The notes under the pieces are model-generated. The model saw nothing but the letters and a program-made list of their open reading frames with translations, did no database searches and was not told the DNA's origin. From Micromonospora sp. HM5-17 (GTDB lineage Bacteria > Actinomycetota > Actinomycetes > Mycobacteriales > Micromonosporaceae), in NCBI RefSeq assembly GCF_003762835.1, contig NZ_RJWA01000007.1:1-64000 (forward strand): DNA of 64,000 bases, written 5' to 3'. Below are positions 55,463-64,000 of this stretch, in pieces (within the stretch, counting starts at the first letter, position 1; each line of letters begins with the position of its first letter). Position numbers and translations under genes: made by a program.

Positions 55463-57107
55463 CTAGTCCGTCGTCTCGATCGCCAACAGGTCCACCCGGC
55501 CGAACAGGTCCAGTTCGACGTCGCGAACCCGCTCCGAGTGCCCGTAGTTGTTCTGTCCGAAGCGGAGTGGGATCACCGGCATGTCCCGGGCGAGGATCTC
55601 CTCCGCCTGCTGGTACTTCTTGATCGCCTCGGTCTGGTTCGGCGCGGCCACGCCCTCGGCGACCAGCCGGTCGAACCCGGGGTTGCTGTAGCCGTAGTAG
55701 TTCGACGAACCGCCCGGTGCTGTACAGCGGACCGAGGTAGTTCTGCATCGACGGATAGTCCATCGACCACGCCAACCGGAACATCCCGACCGGGGTCTTC
55801 GACTCCAGCTTGGTCAGCAGGTCGGCGAACTTCGGCTCGGGAGTACCCCGGCACTCCACCCCGAGATTGACACGAAGCTGGTTGCAGGTCGCGTCGACCC
55901 ACTCCTTGTGGCCGCCGTCGGCGTTGTAGGAGATCTGCAACTTCGCCGGTCCGCCCGCGGCGTGGTACTCGGCCCTCGCCCGTACCGGGTCGAACCGGCA
56001 CGCGTCTCCGCAGGTGTCGGGCCGGGCACCGGCCACCACCGGCGAGACGAAGGAGCGGGCCGAGGTCTGGGTGTCCTTGAAGATGGTCCGGACGATCTCG
56101 TCCCGGTCGATCGCCATCGAGATCGCCTTGCGTACCTCGGGGCGGGAAAACTCGGGCTGGAAGGTCGGGAAGGCCAGGAACTGGAACGACGACAGCGGGC
56201 TCTTCTTGAACCGGTCGCCGAGGTCGGCGGGGGCGTTGCCGATGTTCTCGCTGGAGATACTGGGCACCACGTCCAGGTTGCCGGCCATCAGGTCGGCGTA
56301 CTCGGCGGTCGGCTGCTGGTAGATCTGGAAGACGACTCCGCTGATCGTGGGCTTGGGTCCGGGGTACGCGTCGTACCGTTCGACCTCGATCCGGGAGTCG
56401 TGCTGCCAGGTGCCCTTCATCTTGAACGGGCCGTTGCCGATCGGCGCCTCCTCGAAGCCCTCCTTCAGGACCCCGTCCGAGGCCCAGGCGGCATTCGGCA
56501 GCGGGGAGAAGACGTGGTAACCCAGCACCGACTTGAACTCGGCGAACGGGCCCGACAGGGTGACGGTGAAGGTCAGGTCGTCGATCTTGCGCAGGCCGCT
56601 CAGCTTTCGGGCCCGCGGCTCGGGTGCCCGCTGCGGGCCGTCGCCGTCCGGATCGGTCGACTGAAGCGCGTCGTACCCCTCGATCTGTTCGAAGAAGTAC
56701 GACCCACCGTTGCCGTTCGGTCCGTACGCCGCGTGGTTCCAGGCGTTGATGTAGTTGTCGGCGGTGACCGGCTCACCGTTGTGGAAGGTGAAGCCCTTCT
56801 TCAGCCGTACCGTCCAGACCCGGTTGTCCGCCGACTCGATCGACTCCGCCGCCGCCTCGACCGGCCGCTTCTCCGCGTCGAACTCCACCAGCGGCGTGAA
56901 GAGTGCGGCCAGCACCTGTGCGCCGGCGGTCTCGGTGGTGTTGGCGGGAAGCAGGTGCTGCGGCTCCACGAGTGCGATCCGGACGATGCCACTGCCGGCC
57001 GAGTCGGTCGGGGACTCGCTCGGACCGACACACGCCGTGGTGGCAACCGCAACCATGGCCGCGGTGAGCGCCACCGCGCTCGAGGTCAGGCGTCTGGGCA
57101 CCGGCAT
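55463..57107 (-). pseudogene. Oligopeptide ABC transporter substrate-binding lipoprotein, frameshifted
   Basis: Family 5 solute-binding protein. ATG 57107 follows AAGGAGAG; the lipobox is VATTAC (Cys about residue 27). The body includes VEPQHLLPANTTETAGAQVL, GFTFHNGEPVTADNYINAWN and the ENIGNAPADLGDR region. At about 55713-55715 (GGG on the coding strand) an extra base shifts the frame; reading one base fewer restores TGGSSNYYGYSNPGFDRLV and the normal end DLLAIETTD at 55463. The total length is 1645, one base more than a multiple of three. Either the gene is broken in this strain or the sequence has an error. No permease genes are adjacent. Confidence 0.85.
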
Positions 57108-57218
57108 GGGCAACTCTCCTTCACCGCACACCACCGGCCCGGACGGAGGCCGGCGGGCGACCGCCACCTGCGGCCGCTCCCTCAGTTACGAGCCGATCCG
57201 TCCGCTTCGGCAATGCTT

Positions 57219-57237
57219 TTGGTTGGGGCCAAACCAT
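57219..57237. promoter_or_regulatory. Possible operator between binding-protein gene and ArsR-type regulator
   Basis: TGGTT (57220-57224) and AACCA (57232-57236) form an inverted repeat with a seven-base spacer GGGGCCA. It lies in the 243-base divergent gap. The region otherwise shows no gene. The arms are short, so this is a weak call. Confidence 0.35.
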
Positions 57238-57350
57238 CCACCGAGCCGACAACGGGGTGCCGGGGCGACGGCGTCTCGTGATCAGACAGCGGCCGGTACC
57301 GGTTCGGGCCGGACGGCCGAGGCGCCCGGCGACGGCTGGAAGGGGTGGTG

Positions 57351-58256
57351 ATGATCCGGATATGGCTGGGGGCCGAGGACATCGCCCGTACCCGGATCGC
57401 CCCCGCACCGCTGCCGCTGCACGAGGTCGTCGTCAGCCTCGCCGCAGCGCCCACCGTGGACGAACCCGAGCTGGCCCGCTGGCTGCGCGAGGTGCGGGAC
57501 CAGCCACCGTCCGAACCGGACGCCCCGTCCCCGGCGGCACACCTGCTCGCCGCACTGCCGGAGGAACACCGCCTCGAGAGTGCGCTGGAATGGCTGGTCA
57601 CCAACCAGACCTGCCGAGCCCGCAGCCTGGCCGCCGCGATCCGGGCCCACTACGACCGCCACGTCCGGGCCGGGCTGGTCGCCTGGGAGTCCGTCGTCCG
57701 GCTCGACGTCGACGAGCGGAGTCGCGCCCTGGCCAGTGGCGGGGTCGAGGCGCTGCTGGGACTGCTCGACCCGTTGGCGACCTGGCGCAACCCGGTACTC
57801 GCCGTCGCCTCCCCGACGGAACTGGACCTGCGGCCCGGTGGCGCCGGACTGCTGCTGGTGCCGTCCGTCTTCGCCCGGCAGCTGTGGGTCGGGAACCACA
57901 CCGGTCCGGCCGTCGTGGTCTACCCGGTACGCCGTCCGGGCAACGGCCGTCGTGCGGGCGGGCGCGGGGCCACGCATCTGCGGACGGCGTGCGCCTCCGG
58001 CCCGGCCGTCGACCCGCTCACCGCGCTGCTCGGGCGTTCCCGGGCCGCCGTGCTCCGTGCCGCCCTGGTCGGGGCGAACACCACCGACCTCGCCCGCCGG
58101 GCCGGCATCAGCACCCCGTCCGCGTCACAGCACGCGAGCGTGCTCCGGGACGCGGGCCTGCTCCGGACCACCCGGCACGGCAAGGCCGCGCACCACACCC
58201 TCACCCCGCTGGCCCGGGCGCTGCTGACCGGCCACACCGGTCCGGCCCGCCGCTGA
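57351..58256 (+). CDS. ArsR-type winged-helix regulator with N-terminal DUF5937-like domain
   Basis: 301 residues. The N-terminal ~190 residues (IRIWLGAEDIARTRIAPAPL, PLHEVVVSLAAAP, then WRNPVLAVASPTELDLRPGG) match the DUF5937 type of actinobacterial regulators. The C-terminal ~90 residues are the winged helix: LLGRSRAAVLRAALVGANTT, ARRAGISTPSASQHASVLR and a wing HGKAAHHTLTPL. ATG 57351 is chosen; GTG 57348 and 57345 are in frame and GGAAGGGG lies just upstream. It diverges from the oligopeptide-binding gene and may control it. Confidence 0.88.
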   Translation: MIRIWLGAEDIARTRIAPAPLPLHEVVVSLAAAPTVDEPELARWLREVRDQPPSEPDAPSPAAHLLAALPEEHRLESALEWLVTNQTCRARSLAAAIRAHYDRHVRAGLVAWESVVRLDVDERSRALASGGVEALLGLLDPLATWRNPVLAVASPTELDLRPGGAGLLLVPSVFARQLWVGNHTGPAVVVYPVRRPGNGRRAGGRGATHLRTACASGPAVDPLTALLGRSRAAVLRAALVGANTTDLARRAGISTPSASQHASVLRDAGLLRTTRHGKAAHHTLTPLARALLTGHTGPARR

Positions 58257-58304
58257 CCGCCCGGTCGGCCGGCCGTCTCCCACCGGAGCCGTGACGCGGT
58301 GCGT

Positions 58305-58832
58305 TCAGTCGTGGCGGGGAGTCCGGGCGCCGCGTCGGGCGCCGTCCGGCCACAGTACCGTGACCGGGATGTCCCGCTCGCGGGCGGCGCGCACCACGTC
58401 CGCGGTGTCACCGACGTCCGCCGACGGGAGCCCGTCCCAGACCGCGATCAGCCGTTCGCACCGGTTCAGCAGTTCCATACTGGCGGCGAGGTACGCCCGG
58501 CGGCCCGAACGCGCGAACGGCATGATGGACACCGTGGTCGCCCGGTCGAGCAACTCGTCGAAGTCGGCCAGGTTGTCCCGGTGCACCGCCCGCTCCCGGT
58601 AGTCGGTGGCGGGGATGATCACCTCGTACGTGCCGTCCAGCGCGAGTACGGCCCGGGCGAACAACTGGTCGGCGCCGTCCGCGAGACACGTGATCCCGTG
58701 CAGCCCGGAACCGGCGTACGGCCGCAACTCCTCGGCCAGGCGGGCGTAGATGAGTTCGGCCGTCCCGTCGGCGAGCAGGACGTGGCCGGTGACCCCGATC
58801 CGCGGCATGGCGCACCGTCCGTTCCTCGTCAT
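58305..58832 (-). CDS. SLOG-domain protein coupled to a TrkA-N/RyR membrane protein
   Basis: 175 residues, Rossmann-like SLOG fold. After MTRNGRCAMPRIGVTGHVL (GxTGH-like nucleotide loop at ~13-17) come GITCLADGADQLFARAVLAL, with the DGAD motif typical of the superfamily, VIIPATDYRERAV and the late LIAVWDGLPSADVGDTADVV. SLOG domains bind nucleotide-derived ligands in conflict and signalling systems. ATG 58832 overlaps the upstream gene's stop (ATGA); an internal ATG 58808 also fits. I infer that it reads or makes a ligand for the neighbouring membrane protein. Confidence 0.75.
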   Translation of the reverse strand: MTRNGRCAMPRIGVTGHVLLADGTAELIYARLAEELRPYAGSGLHGITCLADGADQLFARAVLALDGTYEVIIPATDYRERAVHRDNLADFDELLDRATTVSIMPFARSGRRAYLAASMELLNRCERLIAVWDGLPSADVGDTADVVRAARERDIPVTVLWPDGARRGARTPRHD

Positions 58833-60553
58833 GCGCGACCGACCCGGACGATCCGGAACCCGGCGTCGGCGAGGATGACCGGCAGCTCGCGGACGGCCTC
58901 ATGGTTGCGCTCACGCATATCGTCGCGCAGGGCATCCCAGTCCTGCATCGCCGGGTGCAGCCGGCGGGCGTCGTCCCGGTTGGGGGCGTAGCGCCAGCCG
59001 GTCGCCGCCCGCTCCGCCACCCACCGCTGGTGCTCCATGATCGCCAGCCGCTCGATCTCCGGCTCCTCCAGCGCGTGCTCGTCCCCCGGGCCGACCCGGG
59101 GGGAGAGCGCGCAGCCGAGTTCCCGCAGCTTGCGGCCGATGTCCTTGGCCTGCTCCCGGTTGGCCCGGCGCAGCGACTCCGGAAGCTCCTCCCAGGGAAC
59201 CAGGGACGGGCTGCTGCCCGGGGCCTCCCCGTGCCGCCGGCGGGCGACCACGTAGCACTCGTGGATCACCCGGGCCAGCCGCTCGACCAGGTCGTCGCCG
59301 ATCAGGGCGGGGTCACAGGCGGCGTGCACCACCCCGTACAGCCGAAGCGTCCCGGAGAGGTCGTCGAGGATGCCGCTGTCGTACCCGCTGCCGAACGCCT
59401 CCCGCAGGTTGGCCAACCGGTCGAGCCGGACCACCATCGAGCCGGGACCGCCGTGCCAGAGCTGCTCGGCGGTGAGCGCCGTCTTGAGCGCCCGCTCCTC
59501 GTCGTCGTAGCAGATGAAGACCCGGTCCGGTGGCAGCGGGAAGCCGAGCCGGGGCAGCTGCCGGAGCGCCTCGGTGAGCCCGCCGTCCAGCGGTTCGATC
59601 CGGCAGACCCGGGACAGGAACGGGTACCGGTGGCTCAGCTCGGCCGCCACCTCGGTCGCCGCCTCGTCGACCAGGGCCAGCGGGATCAGCCGGGCGCCGT
59701 GCGGGTCGCGGACCCGCCACCGGCGGGCCAGCTCCACCAGCACCGCGCGGCCGAACGCGGTGCCGCCGAGGATGACGACCCGGGGCGGCCGGCCGTCCAC
59801 CACCGCCAGCGGCTCCTCGGCGAGCAGCTTCCGGGCGGCCAGGTCGTCGATGTTGAAGAAGTCGAGGCGCGCGCCGGGCTGCCGGGCCAGGCCGAGGTAG
59901 CGGGCCTGTAACGCCAGGCAGAGTTCGGGGTCGGCGACCTGGGCGTAGACGGCGAGCGGGGAGCGGCCGTGCCGGGCCGCGGCGAGCCCGATCGCCGTGT
60001 TGGTGGCGCTGTCGTCGGTGCAGGCGTAGACCGCCCGGGCGCGGGCGATGCCGGCTCCGCGCAGCACGTTGGGGTCGCGGGCCGCCCGGGCGACGCCGCC
60101 CGAGCCGGCCGGGGCCGTGACGTCGTCGGAGCGGACCGTCACCACGCGGTGACCGGCGGCCTGCAGGCGCCGGGTCAGGGTGTCGGCCACCAGCCCGTCA
60201 CCGCAGACGATGACGTGCCCGCGGGCGTTGCGGTCCCGCAGCCGACGAAGCTCGGTGGCGAAGAGGAGCCGGCACGCCTCGGCCACGGCGTACCCGGTGA
60301 CCGCCGGGGCGAGGAAGCGGGCCAGGTCCAGCATCGGCGGGAACGGCCCGCCGTCGTCGAGCGGCGGCGCGCCGAGCACGAAGAGCTGGAGGTCGTAGTA
60401 GACGAGGTCGAGCGGGCTCGCGTCCGGCCCCAGGTGCGCCGCGAGTCCGAGGTAGCCGCTGACGAACGCGACCACCCCGGACACCACGAAGAGGAGCCGG
60501 AGCAGGCTCTTGGTGGGGGCGCGCGGCGGCTCGCCGAGGCTGTTTCCGGACAC
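58829..60553 (-). CDS. Membrane TrkA-N/RCK protein with C-terminal RyR domain
   Basis: 574 residues. Two membrane helices flank a short loop near the start (LLRLLFVVSGVVAFVSGYLG and FLAPAVTGYAVAEACRLLF), with LDLVYYDLQLFVLG between as a pore-like segment. Two nucleotide-binding Rossmann units follow (HVIVCGDGLVADTLTRRL; VVILGGTAFGRAVLVELAR). The last ~65 residues are a RyR domain (MEHQRWVAERAATGWRYAP, then RNHEAVRELPVILADAGF). GTG 60553 is chosen because ATG 60592 lies inside a TACGAT -10 box (60591-60596); GGGGAGG precedes the GTG. It is coupled to the SLOG gene. A ligand-gated channel or sensor is inferred. Confidence 0.75.
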   Translation of the reverse strand: MSGNSLGEPPRAPTKSLLRLLFVVSGVVAFVSGYLGLAAHLGPDASPLDLVYYDLQLFVLGAPPLDDGGPFPPMLDLARFLAPAVTGYAVAEACRLLFATELRRLRDRNARGHVIVCGDGLVADTLTRRLQAAGHRVVTVRSDDVTAPAGSGGVARAARDPNVLRGAGIARARAVYACTDDSATNTAIGLAAARHGRSPLAVYAQVADPELCLALQARYLGLARQPGARLDFFNIDDLAARKLLAEEPLAVVDGRPPRVVILGGTAFGRAVLVELARRWRVRDPHGARLIPLALVDEAATEVAAELSHRYPFLSRVCRIEPLDGGLTEALRQLPRLGFPLPPDRVFICYDDEERALKTALTAEQLWHGGPGSMVVRLDRLANLREAFGSGYDSGILDDLSGTLRLYGVVHAACDPALIGDDLVERLARVIHECYVVARRRHGEAPGSSPSLVPWEELPESLRRANREQAKDIGRKLRELGCALSPRVGPGDEHALEEPEIERLAIMEHQRWVAERAATGWRYAPNRDDARRLHPAMQDWDALRDDMRERNHEAVRELPVILADAGFRIVRVGRA

Positions 60554-60714
60554 ACCGCCTCCCCAGGCCGCAGGCTGATTACGCAGCGCCATCGTACCGT
60601 CGCGGTTTGCTGGTAGCTAACGTCGCGACCGCGCGCCGTCCCGACCCAGTCCGGCCGCTGCACGCGGCTGCGTCGGCTCAGCCCCGCCCGGCCGCCGCGC
60701 GCCGCTGGTCCGGC

Positions 60715-62247
60715 TCAGCCCGGCAGCCGCGGCCCGGCGGCGCGCTGGGCCTCCAGCCACGCCTCCACCTCGTCGGCCCGCCGCGGCAACCCCGCGGACA
60801 GATTCACCGCGCCCTCCGCCGTGACCAGCACGTCGTCCTCGATCCGGATCCCGATACCCCGCAACTCGGCCGGGACCAGGTCGTCCTCGGGCTGGAAGTA
60901 GAGCCCGGGCTCAACCGTCAGCACGTAGCCCTCGCCCAGGGTGCCGTCGCGGTAGCGCTCCTTGCGGGCGTTCGCGCAGTCGTGTACGTCGATGCCGAGC
61001 ATGTGCCCGAAGCCGTGCAGGGTCCACCGGCGGTAGACCATCGACTGCTCGTCCATCGCCTCGTCGACGCTGACCGGCAGCAGTCCCAGGTCGGCCAGGC
61101 CCTCGGCGAGCACCCGCATGCAGGTGCGGTGGACGTCCTTGAACGCCACCCCGGGGCGGATGGCGTCGATGCCGGCCTGCTGCGAAGCGTAGACGATCTC
61201 GTAGATCTGCCGTTGCAGGGCGGTGAAGGTGCCGGAGACCGGGAGCACCCGGGTCACGTCCGCCGTGTAGAGGTTCCGCCCCTCCACACCCATGTCCATC
61301 AGCAGGAGTTCGCCCGGTCGGGTGTGGCCGTTGTTGTGGTGCCAGTGCAGGATCGTGGCGTGCGCGCCGGCGCCGACAATCGAGCTGTAGCCGACGTCGT
61401 TGCCGTCGTGCCGGGCGCGCAGTCCGAAGACGCCCTCCAGCAGCCGTTCGGAGACCGGCCGGTCGGCGGGAAGGACCCGCGCGACATCCTCGAAACCGCG
61501 GACCGTGGCGTCGATCGCCTCCTGGAGCTGGGCGATCTCCCACTCGTCCTTGACCAGCTTCTGCTCGGACAGCACTGCGGCGAGTTCGCGGTCCCGGCCG
61601 AGCGCGGGCGCCGCGTCGGCGGTGCCGCCGGAGGGCCGGGGCTCGTACGGCAGGATCGCGGCGTCGACCGACGGATCCAGGCCCCGAAGCACCCGGGTCC
61701 GCCCCGGGGCGCACCCGGCCAGGGCGTCGGCCAGCTCGGTCAGCGGAGCCGTCTCGATGCCGAGCTCCGTCGACTTCTCGGCCAGGGTGTGCCGGCGACC
61801 CACCCAGAGCTCGCCGTCCCGGCTCCGGAAGAACTCGTCACTCTCGCGGGACGACCGGGGCCGCATGTACAGCACCGCGTCGTGGCCGGAGCCGTTCGGG
61901 CGCATGACCAGGACGCTGTCGGGGTCGTGGTCGCCGGTCAGGTAGACGAAGTCGCTGCCGGGCCGGAACCGGTACGACGTGTCGTTGGCCCGTACCCGCT
62001 CCCGACCGGTCGGGATCACCAGGGTCTCGCCGGGGAACGCCGCGGAGAGCGCGGCCCGGCGCTTGGCGTGGTTGGGCACCTCGGGGCGCGGGGTGACCGG
62101 CAGTTCGGTGTCCCGCCACCCCTGTCGCATGAAGGCGAGGAACTTCTCCGGGAAGTCCGGGTCGTGTGACTCGGTCCTGGCCGTCCCGACCCGCGCCGAC
62201 CCGGTCTGCGCCGGCTCCGCCGTGATGTCGGTCCGCTCCTCTGACAC
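60715..62247 (-). CDS. Xaa-Pro aminopeptidase (aminopeptidase P family)
   Basis: 510 residues. An N-terminal creatinase-like domain (FAFMRQGWRDTELPV-like start; DFVYLTGDHDPDSVLV) is followed by the pita-bread catalytic domain with metal ligands Asp and Asp in LLMDMGVEGRNLYTADVTR, His in LHGFGHMLGIDVHD, Glu in LTVEPGLYFQ and Glu in GIGIRIEDDVLV. It removes N-terminal residues before Pro. GTG 62247 follows GGGAGGAG by five bases. The 215 bases shared with asnB carry both promoters; 60554-60714 behind it holds no gene. Confidence 0.93.
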   Translation of the reverse strand: MSEERTDITAEPAQTGSARVGTARTESHDPDFPEKFLAFMRQGWRDTELPVTPRPEVPNHAKRRAALSAAFPGETLVIPTGRERVRANDTSYRFRPGSDFVYLTGDHDPDSVLVMRPNGSGHDAVLYMRPRSSRESDEFFRSRDGELWVGRRHTLAEKSTELGIETAPLTELADALAGCAPGRTRVLRGLDPSVDAAILPYEPRPSGGTADAAPALGRDRELAAVLSEQKLVKDEWEIAQLQEAIDATVRGFEDVARVLPADRPVSERLLEGVFGLRARHDGNDVGYSSIVGAGAHATILHWHHNNGHTRPGELLLMDMGVEGRNLYTADVTRVLPVSGTFTALQRQIYEIVYASQQAGIDAIRPGVAFKDVHRTCMRVLAEGLADLGLLPVSVDEAMDEQSMVYRRWTLHGFGHMLGIDVHDCANARKERYRDGTLGEGYVLTVEPGLYFQPEDDLVPAELRGIGIRIEDDVLVTAEGAVNLSAGLPRRADEVEAWLEAQRAAGPRLPG

Positions 62248-62462
62248 TGCCGCTCCTCCCTCGCGTCGTCCCGGTGATCCCGGTCGCTTACGTTCCCGGC
62301 CTCGGTGAGCCGGTCCCGTCCGCGCCGCCGGTGTGGATCAACCCGTCGGGCCTGTAGCGACCGTACCGCGTCGACGCCGTGGCGGCAGCCCGGCGTCACC
62401 CATGTTTCCGGCTGCCGCTGGTGCCGGCACGCCGCCGGGATCGGCGTGGAAAGATGACCGCC

Positions 62463-64000
62463 ATGTGCGGACTCCTGGCCTTCTTCAGCGCGCACGGCAA
62501 CGCCGGCGCACACCGTGACGCCCTAGCCGGCGCATTGGAATGCCTGCACCACCGGGGACCGGACGAGACCGGGGTGGAGGTGATCTCGACCCCGGACGGC
62601 TACACCGACGCCGTGTTCGCGCACAAGCGCCTGTCGATCATCGACGTGGCGCTCAGCCACGAACCGCTGCCGTACGCCAACGGCCGGTATCTGCTGACCT
62701 TCAACGGCGAGATCTACAACTACCTGGAGCTGCGTGAGGAACTGGCCCGGGACTACGGCGCCCAGTTCGCCACCCAGGGCGACGGCGAGGTGATCGTCGC
62801 CGGCTTCCACTACTGGGGTGAGCAGGTCCTCACCCGGCTGCGCGGCATGTTCGCGTTCGTGATCTGGGACCGACACCTGCGCCGGGCCTTCGGCGCACGG
62901 GACTACTTCGGGATCAAGCCGCTGTACTACCTGCAGACCCGGGACGGCGTCTACCTGGCGTCGGAGAAGAAGGCCCTGCTGCCGTTCGCGCCCTCGGCGC
63001 ACCAGGGCGACGCGGGCGTGGACAGCGCCAACCTGTCGCACTACCTGACCCTCCAGTACGTCCCCGAGCCGGGGACCCTGCACCGCGGGATCAGCCGGAT
63101 CGGCTCGGGCGAGTACCTGACCTGGTCGCCCGGACAGCAGATCGAGATCCGCCGCTGGTACCGGCCGGTCTTCCGGCCCGCGCCCGTACCCGAGCCGGAG
63201 CGGCTCTACCACCAGATCCGCGAGACGCTGCGGGAGAGCGTCCGGATCCACATGCGGGCCGACGTGCCGGTCGGGGCCTTCCTCTCCAGCGGTATCGACT
63301 CCACCGCCGTGGTGGCGCTGGCCCGGGAGTTCAACCCGAACATCCTGACCTTCACCGTCGGCTACGACGTGCCGGGCTACTCGGAGATCGAGGTGGCGCA
63401 GGACTCCGCCCGGCACCTGGGGGTCACCACCATCCCGACCAAGATCGGGCCGTACGACATGATGAACGCGCTGCCGAAGATCGTCTGGCACCTGGACGAC
63501 CCGGTGGCGGACCCGGCCCTGGTGCCGCTCTACTTCGTGGCCAAGAAGGCCGCCGAGCACGTCACGGTGGTCCTCTCCGGCGAGGGGGCGGACGAGTTCT
63601 TCGGCGGGTACACCATCTACCGGGAGCCGCTGTCGCTCGGCGCGGTCACCAACCTGCCCGACCCGGTGCAGAAGGGGCTGCGGGCGGTCTCCAAGGCGAT
63701 CCCGCAGGGGGTCAAGGGCAAGAGCTTCCTGGAGCGCGGCACCACCCCGATCGAGCAGCGCTACTACGGCAACGCGCGGATGTTCACCGAGGAGGAGAAG
63801 CAGAAGCTGCTGCGCCGCTACGACCCCTCGGTGCGGTACACCGACGTCACCGCGCCGATCTACGCGGAGTGCAGGGAGCTGGACGACGTCACCAAGATGC
63901 AGTACGTCGACCTCTACACCTGGCTGCGCGGCGACATCCTGGTGAAGGCGGACCGGATCTCGATGGCGCACTCGCTGGAGGTGCGGGTGCCCTTCCTGGA
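62463..64000 (+). CDS. asnB: Asparagine synthase (glutamine-hydrolysing), 3' end outside window
   Basis: At least 512 residues, no stop before the window ends. The N-terminal glutaminase starts MCGLLAFFS; Cys2 is the nucleophile after Met removal, which fixes ATG 62463 over the in-frame ATG 62454. HHRGPDETG, FNGEIYNYLELREEL and GDGEVIVAGF complete the domain. The synthetase half has the ATP loop FLSSGIDSTAVVALARE, LSGEGADEFFGGYTIY and WLRGDILVKADRISMAHSLE. It makes Asn from Asp with Gln and ATP. In actinobacteria such genes serve both primary metabolism and peptide pathways; this looks like the housekeeping type. Confidence 0.95.
   Translation, partial: MCGLLAFFSAHGNAGAHRDALAGALECLHHRGPDETGVEVISTPDGYTDAVFAHKRLSIIDVALSHEPLPYANGRYLLTFNGEIYNYLELREELARDYGAQFATQGDGEVIVAGFHYWGEQVLTRLRGMFAFVIWDRHLRRAFGARDYFGIKPLYYLQTRDGVYLASEKKALLPFAPSAHQGDAGVDSANLSHYLTLQYVPEPGTLHRGISRIGSGEYLTWSPGQQIEIRRWYRPVFRPAPVPEPERLYHQIRETLRESVRIHMRADVPVGAFLSSGIDSTAVVALAREFNPNILTFTVGYDVPGYSEIEVAQDSARHLGVTTIPTKIGPYDMMNALPKIVWHLDDPVADPALVPLYFVAKKAAEHVTVVLSGEGADEFFGGYTIYREPLSLGAVTNLPDPVQKGLRAVSKAIPQGVKGKSFLERGTTPIEQRYYGNARMFTEEEKQKLLRRYDPSVRYTDVTAPIYAECRELDDVTKMQYVDLYTWLRGDILVKADRISMAHSLEVRVPFL

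Overview
The window is very GC-rich, densely coded DNA from a filamentous actinobacterium. GTG starts, 4-nt stop/start overlaps and leaderless genes are common. The presence of whiA, rbpA, an actinobacterial-type suf operon and an OpcA-linked pentose-phosphate cluster, together with the protein sequences, points to the Micromonosporaceae (Micromonospora or a close relative). This assignment is an inference from gene content and familiarity with the proteins; no search was run. The window starts inside an MFS transporter gene and ends inside an asparagine synthetase gene.

Layout. 1-2.1 kb: MFS exporter and ArsR-type regulator with an AT-rich operator. 2.2-5.2 kb: rapZ-yvcK-whiA. 5.4-9.3 kb: lower glycolysis (gap, pgk, tpiA), then secG and rbpA. 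9.4-17.9 kb (minus strand): tkt, tal, pgi, zwf, opcA, pgl, covering both branches of the pentose-phosphate pathway except 6-phosphogluconate dehydrogenase and the pentose-5-phosphate isomerase/epimerase steps. 18.1-21.7 kb: ctaB and ctaA (heme O and heme A synthesis) flanking a small conserved protein and an ATP-grasp enzyme. 21.8-28.5 kb: sufR-sufB-sufD-Rieske-sufC-sufS-sufU-sufT, a complete Fe-S assembly operon joined mostly by ATGA/GTGA overlaps.

28.5-36.4 kb is accessory: a cytochrome P450 preceded by a 25-residue ORF with a strong ribosome binding site and a C-terminus rich in Tyr, Trp and His (a candidate minimal P450-modified RiPP locus); a LysE-type exporter; a secreted GH26-like protein; an actinobacterial Vms1-like release factor; an ABC-F ATPase with a structured leader; and a decayed cadmium-transporter-like fragment. 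36.4-43.2 kb: enoyl-CoA hydratase, ABC exporter, a small membrane protein coupled to a uracil/mismatch DNA glycosylase, an SDR without the usual YxxxK, and a three-gene set of a membrane protein with a Gly/Cys tail, a DUF692 (MNIO) oxygenase and a SCO6045-like protein.

43.3-51.8 kb: an AcnR-like TetR regulator and aconitase, 5 kb apart but sharing a 15/16 operator match, with a nitrilase-family hydrolase, HAD phosphatase, DUF2630, TIGR03089 and a quinone oxidoreductase under a MerR-type promoter between them. 52-55.4 kb: a permuted papain-like protein with a CBM2 anchor protein, then a GntR regulator divergent from an amidohydrolase with a perfect palindrome between them. 55.4-58.3 kb: an oligopeptide-binding lipoprotein gene broken by a single-base insertion, and an ArsR-type regulator. 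58.3-60.6 kb: a membrane TrkA-N/RyR protein coupled to a SLOG-domain protein, which resembles nucleotide-signalling conflict systems. 60.7-64 kb: aminopeptidase P and asnB. No rRNA, tRNA, CRISPR array, insertion sequence or prophage was seen.
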